Shown here: positions 43,344 to 52,869 of the stretch, one piece after another
Layout of the letters: every line of letters starts with the position of its first letter
Position numbering within the stretch: the stretch's first letter is position 1
Origin: Sphingomonas sp.
GTDB lineage: Bacteria > Pseudomonadota > Alphaproteobacteria > Sphingomonadales > Sphingomonadaceae
DNA: 64,000 nucleotides
Assembly (NCBI GenBank): GCA_017418975.1
Contig: JAFOMG010000012.1
Span: 1-64,000 of the forward strand
Direction of reading: 5' to 3'
Position numbers and translations under genes: made by a program
Notes under the pieces: generated by a model
What the model was told of the DNA's origin: nothing
Database searches by the model: none
Seen by the model: only the letters and a program-made list of their open reading frames with translations

Positions 43344-45038
43344 ATGCGTGCAGGAGGACTGGTGATCGCGATGCTCCTGGCCGGGAGCGCCGCGCCGGCG
43401 GCGTTCGGCATCGCTCCGGCAAGCGCGAGGCAGGCCACCGCCCAGCCCGACGGGCCGCCCCAGGGAACGCGCGGCCATGCCGATCTCGTCACGCTGTTCA
43501 CGGCCTTCGACGCCTGGCGCACGCCGCCCACAGCCGACGGCGTCGTCGACTACAGCGCCGCCGCGGTCGACAAGCGCCGCGCCGAGCTGCGCGGCTTCCA
43601 GGCGCAGCTCCCCGATTTCGCCGTGGCGCGCTGGGATCGCCACCAGCAGGTCGATTACCTCGCCGTCCGCGCGCAGATGGACCTGGAGGATTTCAACCTG
43701 AACATCCTCAAGCCCTGGGCACGCGATCCGGGCATGTATGTCGATACCCTGCAACGGCTGGCCTATACCGAGCTGTCGCTGAAGGGCGATGCGCTCGCCG
43801 GCTTTCGCGCCCGGCTGAAGGCGATCCCGGCCTATCTGGCCCAGGCGCGGACCAATCTCGATTCGGTGGCGGCGGATTATGCCGATCTCGCGCTCCACGG
43901 CCTTTCGCACGGCGACGGCGTGGGCCATGGCATGCCCTATCGCGCAGTGGAGCCCGAGGGGTTGATCGGCTGGTTCGCCGACCTGCGCGTCCGCGCGCGG
44001 ACGCAGCAACCAGCGCTGCTCGCGGACATCGCGGCAGCAGAGGGCGCGATCCGCGGCTTTCGCGACTGGCTCGCCGCCGCCCGCCTGACGATGACCGCCC
44101 GTGCCGGGGTCGGCAAGCCGGCCTATGACTGGTTCCTCGCCAATGTCCGGCTGATGCCCTATACTTCGGACGAAGTGGTGACGCTGGCCGAACGCGAGCT
44201 CACGCGCTTCTGGGCCGATTATGCCACCGAGCGGCACCGCAACCGGAAGCTCCCCGAGCTACAGCTGCCCAAGTCGGCCGAGGAATATGAAGCGCAGCTC
44301 GCCGGCACCGATGCCAAGATCCGCAAATGGCTGAAGGATGAGGAGATCATCACCATCCCGGACTATATTCCGGGCAGCTATCGGGAGGTCGGCTTCAACG
44401 CGCCCTGGATCGTGCGCCCAACCGGGCCGATGTTCTGGGAGCAGATCCAGTTCCGCGACGCCTCGCCGGACCATCTCCATGCCACCTTCCCCGGCCACCG
44501 CTTCGACGGGATGACCGGAAAGCGGGTTACCGATCCAATCCGCGGCCGGGTGAGCGACAGCGGGCGCACCGAAGGCTGGGGCTTCTATCTCGAGGAGACG
44601 GCGCTCCAGCTGGGCCTGTTCGACGATCGGCCCCGCACCCGCGAGCTGATCTATATCTTCGGCCTGTTCCGCGCGGCCCGCACGATCGGCGACGTGAAGA
44701 TGCAGCGCAACGAGATGACCGTCGGCGAGACGATGCGGTTCTGGAAGCAATGGACGCCCTGGCTGGACGACAATGTCGCGCGCACCGACGCCGGCATCTA
44801 TATCCGCCGGCCGCCGGGCTATGGCATGACCTATACGATCGGCGCGATGCAGCTCCAGAAGCTGCTGGTCGATCGCCGCCGCCAGCTCGGCGACAGCTTC
44901 TCGATCCGCGACTATCACGACTATCTGATGAACACCGGCCGCCTGCCGGTGTCGCTGCTGCGCTACGACCTGACCGGCCATGACGACGAGATCCGCGGGT
45001 TCTGGCGACATGTCCCATTGTCGGACGTGCCGCGCTGA
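43344..45038 (+). CDS. DUF885 family protein, secreted; HATFPGH variant
   Basis: A 564-residue secreted protein (signal peptide RAGGLVIAMLLAGSAAPAA); the start is set by GGGGAG 8 nt upstream. The family's HExxPGH is altered to HATFPGHRFDG near residue 378, so the catalytic Glu position is Ala, while TEGWGFYLEE near 409 is kept. It shares with the protein at 9057 the PGHxFD form, a later PGYG(M/I)xY segment and the LLRYDLTGHDDEIR-type C-terminus, so both form one subgroup. It is divergent from the TonB receptor cluster and followed by a strong terminator, so it is probably monocistronic. Loss of the general base suggests a different chemistry or a binding role. Confidence 0.85.
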   Translation: MRAGGLVIAMLLAGSAAPAAFGIAPASARQATAQPDGPPQGTRGHADLVTLFTAFDAWRTPPTADGVVDYSAAAVDKRRAELRGFQAQLPDFAVARWDRHQQVDYLAVRAQMDLEDFNLNILKPWARDPGMYVDTLQRLAYTELSLKGDALAGFRARLKAIPAYLAQARTNLDSVAADYADLALHGLSHGDGVGHGMPYRAVEPEGLIGWFADLRVRARTQQPALLADIAAAEGAIRGFRDWLAAARLTMTARAGVGKPAYDWFLANVRLMPYTSDEVVTLAERELTRFWADYATERHRNRKLPELQLPKSAEEYEAQLAGTDAKIRKWLKDEEIITIPDYIPGSYREVGFNAPWIVRPTGPMFWEQIQFRDASPDHLHATFPGHRFDGMTGKRVTDPIRGRVSDSGRTEGWGFYLEETALQLGLFDDRPRTRELIYIFGLFRAARTIGDVKMQRNEMTVGETMRFWKQWTPWLDDNVARTDAGIYIRRPPGYGMTYTIGAMQLQKLLVDRRRQLGDSFSIRDYHDYLMNTGRLPVSLLRYDLTGHDDEIRGFWRHVPLSDVPR

Positions 45039-45074
45039 TCGCGGCGGCGGCGCGCGGCCACTGCCAGGCAATGC

Positions 45075-45109
45075 GGGGGCGCACCGGGCGTGCGCCCCCG
45101 AGCCGTTTT
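45075..45109 (+). terminator. Strong terminator after the DUF885 gene
   Basis: A perfect 10-bp stem GGGGGCGCAC/GTGCGCCCCC (45075-45084, 45090-45099) with a 5-nt loop, followed by GAGCCGTTTT, 37 nt after the stop. The rest of the 354-bp gap to the next gene holds no gene other than the regulatory dyad listed at 45262. Confidence 0.75.
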
Positions 45110-45261
45110 CGCCCTGCCCTTCGCGCATGAACGACAGGACGCCGACGCGTGGCGCCGTCCCGCGCGATGGCCGCGCGCATCGCGCCCCGCCTTGCCGATG
45201 GGGAAGACGCGCGATACCGGCCGCTTTCCCAGACCCAGACTCCCCGTTCACAATCTAATTT

Positions 45262-45295
45262 GATCATTGACATGATCGAAAAAGATCGAGATTGA
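45262..45295 (+). promoter_or_regulatory. Operator/promoter of the rhamnoside operon
   Basis: GATCATTGACATGATC (45262-45277) is a dyad with 6-bp arms around TGAC and contains a TTGACA -35-like hexamer (45267-45272). A wider pair CACAATC/GATTGTG (about 45249-45304) flanks it. The region is the only AT-rich stretch in the gap, about 115 bp before the TonB receptor start, so a repressor of the LacI or GntR type could act here. The regulator gene is not in the window. Confidence 0.45.
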
Positions 45296-45392
45296 ATGAT
45301 TGTGGAAAATCGCCCGAGCGGGTGATTCCATCCGGCGGCAGGCAATGCCCCCGCGGGAAACGAGAGTCCGAAGGACCAATTGGGGAGGGAAT

Positions 45393-48098
45393 ATGAAGAC
45401 CGAGATCATGGAGCCGCGCGTCCGCGGGTTCGCGAAGCAGGCGGGGCTTTCGATGCTGGCCCTCGCCACCATGCTGGCTTGCGCCGGCGCAGCGCATGCG
45501 CAGACCGCCCCGGCGGGTCCCGAGGCCGCCCAGGCCGATGCCCAGCCGGCCGATGACGGCGCGCAAGAGCCCCAGGACGATATCGTCGTCACCGGCACGC
45601 TGCTGCGCGGCGTCGCGCCCACCGGCACCAACGTGATCGGCGTCACTCGCGACACGATCACCGCGCGCGGAGTCGCTTCCTCGAACGATCTGCTCGCGAA
45701 GATCCCGCAGGTCGGCAATTTCGGCACGATCCCGGTGGGCTCGGCCTCGTTCGGCCTGCCGGTCCTCCGCCCCAACATCCGCAACCTCGGCGCTTCGGGC
45801 GGCAGCACCACGCTGGTGCTGATCAACGGCCATCGCGGCGTCGGCGCGGGCATCCTTCAGACCACCGTCGACCCCTCGATCCTGCCGCCCGACGTGCTCG
45901 AGCGCGTCGAAGTGGTGCCGGACGGCGGCTCCGCCATCTACGGCTCCGACGCGATCGGCGGCGTGGTGAACTTCATCACCCGCAAGCGCTTCGACGGGGT
46001 CTCGGCCAATCTGCGCTACGGCTTTGCCGACAAGTACAAGACGGTCGACGGCAACCTGACCATCGGCAAGGACTGGGGCAGCGGCTCGCTGTTTCTTTCC
46101 TATGCCCATGTCTGGCACGACAATGTCCTCGGCATCGATCGCGACTATGCCTCGGCCGATCGCCGCTCGAAGGGCGGCGGCGATTTCCGCGTCACCACCT
46201 GCGCGCCGGGCAACATCCAGATCGGCGCGGTCAACCCCGTCACCTATGCCCTGCCCGCCCTCACGCCGGGCACGCTCAACAAGTGCGACCAGAACGCCTA
46301 TGCCGACCTGTTCCCGCGCGAGGAGCGCAACTCGGTCTTCGGCTCGCTGACCCAGCAGCTCGACGACAATGTCGCCTTCGGGGTGACTGCCTATTGGTCG
46401 CGCCGCGATACGGTGGTGAACCAGGCCCAGGGCATGCTTTCGAGCACGATCACCGCGCTCAACCCCTTCTTCCGCCCGATCTCGGGCCTGACGTCGCAGA
46501 CGGCCAGCTTCTCCTTCGCCAGCGTCTATGGGAACAGCCTGACCAGCCGCCAGCGCTTCGAATCCTATGGCGTCACTCCCAGCTTCTCCTTCGCGATCGG
46601 CGACAAGTGGCAGCTGCGGGCGGAGAGCAATTTCGGGCGCAGCACCAACCTGGTGCGCGAAGCCGCGCTGGACACCACCACTGCTTCGCTCGCGCTCGCC
46701 GGTCTGATCCCGGGCATGGCGCTCAACCCCTATGACCTGGCGGCCAGCAGCCCCGCCGCCCTCGCCGCCATCCGGAACTATGAGAATTACGGCGATGCCA
46801 CGCAGGAACTGGCCGAGGGCCGGCTGATCCTCGACGGTTCGCTGGCGCATCTGGCGGGCGGCGATGTCCGCCTCGCGGTCGGCGCGGAATATCATTACGA
46901 GAACATCTCGTCGCGCATCGCCCAGGGCGCGATCGGCTCCTATGCCAATGCGAAGACCTCGCGGGCCTCGCGCGACGTGCGCTCGGCCTTTGGCGAGCTG
47001 ATGATCCCGATCGTCGGCGCCGGCAATGGCAGCCCCGGCCTGCGCGGCCTGCAGCTCTCGGCGTCGGTCCGCTATGACGACTATAGCGACCAGGGCGGCA
47101 CCACCAATCCGAAGATCGGCGTGAACTACAAGCCGTTCACCGACCTGACGATCCGGGGCAATTGGGGCACGTCGTTCCACGCCCCGAGCCTCGCCGACAC
47201 GACGAACACCTCGGACTCGCGCGCGACCGTGCTGCCCTACAGCCCGTTCCTCGCGCCGGGCGCCACTCCCGTCGATCCGGCGCGTGCGACGATCGTGCTG
47301 GCGGGCGGCAACCCGAACCTGAAGCCCGAGCGCGCCGACACCTGGTCCGCCGGCTTCGACTGGACGCCGAAGGCGGTCCCGGGCCTGGTGGCGAACCTCA
47401 CTTACTACAATGTGAAGTTCAAGGACGCGATCGGCCTGGCGCCGTTCCTCTCGCCGACGCTGTTCACCAACACCAACTATGCCAATTTCTACATCCTGCG
47501 GCCGACGCTCGCCCAGGCCCAGGCGGCGGTGGGCAACCTCGCCGTGGTCGGCGCCCCCAGCATCGCCAGCCTCTATACCGGTCCGCTCAGCCCCTATGTG
47601 CTGATCGATGCGCGCCGCAACAATCTGGGCGCGGTCAACACCGACGGGCTCGATTTCAACCTGGCCTATACCCGCCTGACCGGCTTCGGCGCGATCAACG
47701 CCAGCATCGCGGGCACCTATACGCTCAGCCGCAAGTCGCAGGCGGTCTCCGGCGGGCCGTTCACCGACGATCTGAAGAACGGCGTCGGCCGCACTGCCTT
47801 CGTCGCTACGCTGGGCGGCAAGTCGGGCGGCTTCATCGCCTCGGCCTCGTACAACTACAAGGGCGGCTTCCCGATCCTCGGCGTGTCGCCGCAGACCCGG
47901 GTGGGCGCGTTCCAGACGGTGGATGCCTTCCTCGCCTATGACCTGGGCGCGCACGGCTTCATCAAGAACGCGATGCTCACGCTGAACGTCGACAATATCT
48001 TCGACCAGGATCCGCCCTGGCTGAACAGCGCCGCCGCCTATACCAATGGCAGCACCCTGGGACGGCTGGTCACCTTCGGCATCCGGACCAAGTTCTGA
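45393..48098 (+). CDS. TonB-dependent receptor of the rhamnoside operon
   Basis: A 901-residue outer-membrane receptor with a signal peptide (GLSMLALATMLACAGAAHA). A TonB-box-like DDIVVTGTLLRGV lies near residue 63, the plug near 90-190 (ILPPDVLERVEVVPDGGSAIYGSDAIGG across two blocks), and the C-terminus ends in FGIRTKF. The ATG is preceded by GGGGAGGGA. It is the first gene of an operon with a rhamnosidase, three esterases and a beta-glucosidase, so the ligand is likely a glycoside or acylated glycoside taken up for periplasmic digestion. This is inferred from context; no SusD partner exists, as usual in this phylum. Confidence 0.93.
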   Translation: MKTEIMEPRVRGFAKQAGLSMLALATMLACAGAAHAQTAPAGPEAAQADAQPADDGAQEPQDDIVVTGTLLRGVAPTGTNVIGVTRDTITARGVASSNDLLAKIPQVGNFGTIPVGSASFGLPVLRPNIRNLGASGGSTTLVLINGHRGVGAGILQTTVDPSILPPDVLERVEVVPDGGSAIYGSDAIGGVVNFITRKRFDGVSANLRYGFADKYKTVDGNLTIGKDWGSGSLFLSYAHVWHDNVLGIDRDYASADRRSKGGGDFRVTTCAPGNIQIGAVNPVTYALPALTPGTLNKCDQNAYADLFPREERNSVFGSLTQQLDDNVAFGVTAYWSRRDTVVNQAQGMLSSTITALNPFFRPISGLTSQTASFSFASVYGNSLTSRQRFESYGVTPSFSFAIGDKWQLRAESNFGRSTNLVREAALDTTTASLALAGLIPGMALNPYDLAASSPAALAAIRNYENYGDATQELAEGRLILDGSLAHLAGGDVRLAVGAEYHYENISSRIAQGAIGSYANAKTSRASRDVRSAFGELMIPIVGAGNGSPGLRGLQLSASVRYDDYSDQGGTTNPKIGVNYKPFTDLTIRGNWGTSFHAPSLADTTNTSDSRATVLPYSPFLAPGATPVDPARATIVLAGGNPNLKPERADTWSAGFDWTPKAVPGLVANLTYYNVKFKDAIGLAPFLSPTLFTNTNYANFYILRPTLAQAQAAVGNLAVVGAPSIASLYTGPLSPYVLIDARRNNLGAVNTDGLDFNLAYTRLTGFGAINASIAGTYTLSRKSQAVSGGPFTDDLKNGVGRTAFVATLGGKSGGFIASASYNYKGGFPILGVSPQTRVGAFQTVDAFLAYDLGAHGFIKNAMLTLNVDNIFDQDPPWLNSAAAYTNGSTLGRLVTFGIRTKF

Positions 48099-48112
48099 GG
48101 AAAGGGGATCGG

Positions 48113-51100
48113 GTGTCGCTTCCGTCTTCCGTCCTGACCATGCGTACCCTGTTGGTCTCGGGTACGGCGGCCATGGCCCTTCTTGCCGCCATGGCCGCGT
48201 CCGCCCAGGAGGATGGTCCGGCACCCACCCGGCTTACCGTCGAATATGCCGATGCCGCGCTCGGCATCGACGAACCCGCCCCGCGCCTCGCCTGGCATTC
48301 CCCGGCGAAGCGCCAGGCGGCCTATCAGATCCGCGTCACCGCCGCGGGCAAGCCCGTCTGGGACAGCGGCAAGGTGGCTTCGGCCGACAATGCGCAGATC
48401 CCCTATGCCGGCCCCGCACTCGCCGCGCGTACCCGCTATTCATGGCAGGTCAGGACCTGGGACGCCGGTGGCCTCGAGAGCGGCTGGAGCCGGCCCGGCT
48501 GGTGGGAGATGGGCCTGCTCGCCCCGGCCGACTGGTCGGCCGGCTGGATCGCCGGCCCGGCGCGGCGCGACCATGACTGGAGCGACCTTCGCTTCGAGAG
48601 CGACCTGACGCTCACCGGCAGCTCGGTCGACCTGCTCTTCCGCGCCCGCGCGGCGGGCAAGACCTATGGCGAGGCCTATGTCTGGACCCTGGCCGAGGAA
48701 AAGGCCGGCGCGGTGCTGATCGCCCGCGTCCGCCATTATCCCGGCGGCAGCAGCTCGGGCGTCAAGCTCACCGAGCTCAAGCGGGTGCCGCTCACCGGCA
48801 TCACGCTGAAGGGCGTGCGCCACAAGGTCACGATCACCGCGCAGGGCAACAGCATCGCCACCGCGATCGACGGCAGGCAAGTCGACCTGCTCGCCGATAC
48901 CGGACAGCCGCACGGCACGATCGGCTTCTCGTCGCGGGAAAGCGCGGCGGCGACGATCCACGCCGTCAGCGTCACGGGCACCGGCAGCCCGGCCTTCGCC
49001 ACGCGCTTTCCCGCCAACGACAATCCCTTTGTCGGCGGCACCGTCGAGGCGGACGGCCTCACCGTCGCCGCCGGCGTTCCGAACATCGATATCGTCCTGC
49101 CGGTCGAAGCGCCCGCCCCGCTGGTCCGCAAGGCCTTTACCCTGCCCGCCAAGAAGATCGCGGCGGCGCGTCTCTATGTCGCGGGCGCGGGCTGGCCGCG
49201 CATGCACCTCAATGGCGGCACGGTCGGCGCCAGCGCGATGGCCAGCGGCTTCACTGCCTATGACAAGCGCGTCCTCTACCAGACCTATGACGTGACCGAC
49301 CGCGTTCGCGCCGGGCAGAATGTCCTCGGCGCCGAGCTCGGGCGCGGCTGGTACGGGCTGACCGATCCCAATGAATGGTATTTCGACCAGGCGCCCTGGC
49401 ATGGCGAGCCGGCGCTCAAGGCCCAGCTCGAAATCACCTTTGCCGACGGATCGCGCCAGTCGGTCGCCACCGACGCGAGCTGGCGGACCGTTTCCGGCCC
49501 GACCCGCAACGATTCCGTCCATCGCGGCGAGCGCTATGACGCGCGCCTGCTTCCCACCGGCTGGGACAAGCCGGGGTTCGCCGGCAAGGGCTGGACCGCG
49601 GCCCAGCAAGTCCATGGTCCCGATGGGTTTCTCCAGGCCGCCAATGTCGAGCCGATCGCCCCGGTCGAGCAAATCGCGCCCATCTCGCGCACCGAAGTGA
49701 AACCGGGCGTCTGGGTCTATGACTTCGGCCGCATTTTCTCCGGCTGGACCGCGCTCGACGTTCGCGGACCGCGCGGCACCACCGTCTCGCTCGTCGCCAG
49801 CGAACGGATCGGCGACGATGGGATGGTCGTCCCCGCCTCGGGCCTGATCGACGCGCAGCTGCAGACCGACCGCTACACGCTGGCCGGATCGGGAACCGAG
49901 CACTGGGAGCCGAGCTTCGGCTATCGCGGCTTCCGCTATGTCGAGCTGCGCGGCTATCCCGGCACGCCGACGCTGGCGACGCTCACCGGCAAGGTCGCTC
50001 ATAGCGCCGTCGCCCGCACCGGCGGCTTCGCCAGCGCCGATCCGCTGCTGAACGAGATCGACCAGGCCGCGATCCGCACCATCCTGAACAACATGCACGG
50101 CTATCAGACCGATACGCCCACCTATGAGAAGAACGGCTGGACCGGCGATGCCCAGGCCTCGGCCGGCGCCGCCGCGCGCAGCCTGGGCGTCGCCCGCGTC
50201 TGGACCAAATGGCTGAACGACTATCCCGATGCGCAGGCGCCCAGCGGCGAGCTGCCCGAGATCGTGCCCGCCACGCCCTTCTACGGCTATGAGGGCACCC
50301 CGGGCTGGTCGTTCGTATGGGGACCGTCGACGCCCTGGGACGTCGCGGCGATGATCCTGCCCTGGGAACTCTACCAGACCGAGGGCGATACCCGCATCCT
50401 GGCGCGCATGCACGCCATGCAGAAGCGGCTGGTCGACTATACCGCCACCGTCTTCAAGGCGCCCGACTATCGCCACGACCGGGGCCTGAGCGAGTGGAGC
50501 GCCCCCGGCCCGCTCGACATCTTCGCCACCAACAATGGCGGGATCGACGCGATCACCACTGCCTATTTCTTCCACGAGGCGGACCTGCTGGCCAAATCCT
50601 CGGCGGTGATCAACAACCGGGCGGATGCGGACCGCTATGCCGCGCTCGCCGCCGATATCCGCCGCGCCTATAATGCCCGCTATTGGGACGCGGCGAACGG
50701 CTGGTACCGCACCCTGGACGACAAGGGCGCGACCAAGGGCCCCACCCAGTCGCAGAACATCCTGCCGCTCGCCTTCGGCATGGCGCCCGCGGGAATGGAA
50801 CAGAAGATCGCCGACACGATCGCGAAGGATGTCGAGGCCCGCGGCCTGCGCGCCGGAGTGTTCGGCACGCGCTATCTGCTCGAGATCCTCAGCGACCATG
50901 GCCATGCCGACCTCGCCTATCGCCTGGCGACGCGCACCGACGAGCCGAGCTGGGGCTTCTGGCTGAAGAGCGGCCACAAGACGATGTTCGAATCCTGGGG
51001 GCTCAACGCCCGCTCGCGCGACCATCATTATTTCGGCTCGATCGCCGACTGGCTGCGCCAGCGCCTCGCCGGCCTGCGCCCCGGGGCCCCGGGCTATCGC

Positions 51101-51385
51101 ACCGTGCTGATCCGCCCGGAGATTCCCCGGGGCCTGGCCTCGGCCTCGGCGACCATGGCGACGCCGCAGGGCGAGGCGCGGGCGGAATGGAAGGTCGAGA
51201 ATGGCCGCCTGACCCTCAGCGCCACCGTGCCGATGAACGCCAGCGGCGAGATCTGGGTGCCTGCCCGCTTCGGCGCGCCCGCCACGCCGCCCGCGGGCGC
51301 AACGCTGCTCCGCAAGACCGATGCCGCGACCGTCTACGCCACCGGTGCCGGCAGCTACACCTTCGTCACCGAGGGCCGGAAATGA
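48113..51385 (+). CDS. GH78 alpha-L-rhamnosidase
   Basis: A 1090-residue secreted glycoside hydrolase starting at GTG 48113 (AGGGGAT about 8 nt upstream); the ATG at 48140 has no ribosome site. Signal peptide RTLLVSGTAAMALLAAMAASA. An N-terminal Ig-like/beta-sandwich (RLTVEYADAALGIDEPAPRL) precedes a carbohydrate-binding sandwich. The (alpha/alpha)6 domain carries the GH78 acid/base region TYEKNGWTGDAQASAG near 672 and FATNNGGIDAITTA near 803. It removes terminal alpha-L-rhamnose from plant glycosides. It overlaps the esterase gene by 4 nt. It connects to the rhamnose transporter genes at 60975-62033. Confidence 0.9.
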   Translation: MSLPSSVLTMRTLLVSGTAAMALLAAMAASAQEDGPAPTRLTVEYADAALGIDEPAPRLAWHSPAKRQAAYQIRVTAAGKPVWDSGKVASADNAQIPYAGPALAARTRYSWQVRTWDAGGLESGWSRPGWWEMGLLAPADWSAGWIAGPARRDHDWSDLRFESDLTLTGSSVDLLFRARAAGKTYGEAYVWTLAEEKAGAVLIARVRHYPGGSSSGVKLTELKRVPLTGITLKGVRHKVTITAQGNSIATAIDGRQVDLLADTGQPHGTIGFSSRESAAATIHAVSVTGTGSPAFATRFPANDNPFVGGTVEADGLTVAAGVPNIDIVLPVEAPAPLVRKAFTLPAKKIAAARLYVAGAGWPRMHLNGGTVGASAMASGFTAYDKRVLYQTYDVTDRVRAGQNVLGAELGRGWYGLTDPNEWYFDQAPWHGEPALKAQLEITFADGSRQSVATDASWRTVSGPTRNDSVHRGERYDARLLPTGWDKPGFAGKGWTAAQQVHGPDGFLQAANVEPIAPVEQIAPISRTEVKPGVWVYDFGRIFSGWTALDVRGPRGTTVSLVASERIGDDGMVVPASGLIDAQLQTDRYTLAGSGTEHWEPSFGYRGFRYVELRGYPGTPTLATLTGKVAHSAVARTGGFASADPLLNEIDQAAIRTILNNMHGYQTDTPTYEKNGWTGDAQASAGAAARSLGVARVWTKWLNDYPDAQAPSGELPEIVPATPFYGYEGTPGWSFVWGPSTPWDVAAMILPWELYQTEGDTRILARMHAMQKRLVDYTATVFKAPDYRHDRGLSEWSAPGPLDIFATNNGGIDAITTAYFFHEADLLAKSSAVINNRADADRYAALAADIRRAYNARYWDAANGWYRTLDDKGATKGPTQSQNILPLAFGMAPAGMEQKIADTIAKDVEARGLRAGVFGTRYLLEILSDHGHADLAYRLATRTDEPSWGFWLKSGHKTMFESWGLNARSRDHHYFGSIADWLRQRLAGLRPGAPGYRTVLIRPEIPRGLASASATMATPQGEARAEWKVENGRLTLSATVPMNASGEIWVPARFGAPATPPAGATLLRKTDAATVYATGAGSYTFVTEGRK

Positions 51386-52869
51386 AGTCCAGCGTGATCG
51401 CCCTGTCCCTGCTTGCCCTGACCCTTGCCGGCGCCGCCCGGGCGCAGGAGGTTCGCGCGCCGGCCGGCACGCTGCGCGGCGCGACCGCCGAGGGCGTGAC
51501 CAGCTTCAAGGGCATTCCCTATGCCGCCGCCCCGGTCGGCCCGCTGCGCTGGCACGCGCCGATGCCGGCGCCGGCCTGGACAGGCGCCCGCGCCGCGACC
51601 GGCTATGGCAATGACTGCGTCCAGGCGCGCATGCCCGGCGACCTTGCCAACACCGCGCTGCCGATGAGCGAGGACTGCCTGTTCCTCAACGTCTGGACGC
51701 CCCGCACCCGCGCCGGGGCCAAGCTGCCGGTGATGGTCTATATCCATGGCGGCGGCTTCTCCACGGGATCGGGCAGCGCCGCGATCCTCGACGGCACTCG
51801 CCTGGCCGCGCGCGGCGTGGTGGTCGTCACCTTCAACTATCGCCTCGGCCGGTTCGGCTTCTTCGCCCATCCCGCGCTGACCCGGGAGGCCGGCGCCGGC
51901 CCCACCGGCAACTGGGCGCTGATGGACCAGCTCGCCGCGCTGCACTGGGTGAAGCGCAACATCGCCGCGTTCGGCGGCGATCCGGCGAACGTCACGCTCT
52001 TCGGCGAGTCCGCGGGCGGGGAATCGGTCGGCCGGCTGATGGTCTCGCCGGCGGCGAAGGGCCTGTTCGCCAAGGCGATCGCCGCCTCGGGCGGCGGCCG
52101 CGACAGCTGGCCCGACCTTGCCGTCGGAGAGGCCAGGGGCGTGGCCTTCGCTAAGCGGGCGGGCGCCGGGGATCTCGCCGCGCTCCGCGCGCTGCCCGCC
52201 GACACGGTGCAGGGCGGCATCAACCTGCTCAACGGCGACGAGGCGCATTATTCCGGCCCGATGACCGACGGCCGGATCGTCACGGGCGACACCGACGCGC
52301 TGCTCGCCGCCGGCAAGGCGCGCGGCATCCGCATGATCATCGGCTCGAACAGCGACGAGCTGGGCTTCATCCCCGCGCCGTTCATGAAGGGCTTCGTCGC
52401 CAAGGCGACCGAGAAGCTGGGCGGCGGCGCCGATGCGGTGCGCACCGCCTATGGCTCGGCCGAGGCCTATGACCGCCACATCCCGAGCGACTATACCTTC
52501 ACCGAGCCCGCCTTCTCGCTCGCCAGGCGCCAGGCCGCGCACGCCCCGACCTGGCTCTATCGCTTCGGCTATGTCGCCGAGGAGAAGCGCGCGACGCTGG
52601 CCGGCGCCTCGCACGCTACCGACGTGCCCTATCAGTTCGATAATCTCGCCGCGGCCGGCGGCAAGCCCGGCCCGGCCGACATGGCCGCGGCAAAGCTGGT
52701 CGCCGATCATTGGGTGGCGTTCGCCAAGGCGGGCGACCCCGGCTGGGCAAGGTTCATGCCCGGGGCCCGGCTGCTGGCGATCGGCAATGACGGGAGCGCC
52801 ACCGCGCCCGCCGGCACGCCCGAAATCACGGCAATCGCCGCCGCCCGCGACGCGGCCAAGCAGAAATGA
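51382..52869 (+). CDS. Type-B carboxylesterase
   Basis: A 495-residue secreted serine esterase (signal peptide SSVIALSLLALTLAGAARA). It shows the oxyanion HGGGF near residue 117, the nucleophile elbow FGESAGGES near 209, Glu in SNSDELGF near 330 and His in ASHATDVPYQF near 410. The family hydrolyses a wide range of carboxylic esters. The ATG overlaps the rhamnosidase stop, and its stop region overlaps the next start, so translation is coupled. In this operon it most likely removes acyl groups or aryl esters from the imported glycoside; the substrate is inferred. Confidence 0.9.
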   Translation: MKSSVIALSLLALTLAGAARAQEVRAPAGTLRGATAEGVTSFKGIPYAAAPVGPLRWHAPMPAPAWTGARAATGYGNDCVQARMPGDLANTALPMSEDCLFLNVWTPRTRAGAKLPVMVYIHGGGFSTGSGSAAILDGTRLAARGVVVVTFNYRLGRFGFFAHPALTREAGAGPTGNWALMDQLAALHWVKRNIAAFGGDPANVTLFGESAGGESVGRLMVSPAAKGLFAKAIAASGGGRDSWPDLAVGEARGVAFAKRAGAGDLAALRALPADTVQGGINLLNGDEAHYSGPMTDGRIVTGDTDALLAAGKARGIRMIIGSNSDELGFIPAPFMKGFVAKATEKLGGGADAVRTAYGSAEAYDRHIPSDYTFTEPAFSLARRQAAHAPTWLYRFGYVAEEKRATLAGASHATDVPYQFDNLAAAGGKPGPADMAAAKLVADHWVAFAKAGDPGWARFMPGARLLAIGNDGSATAPAGTPEITAIAAARDAAKQK

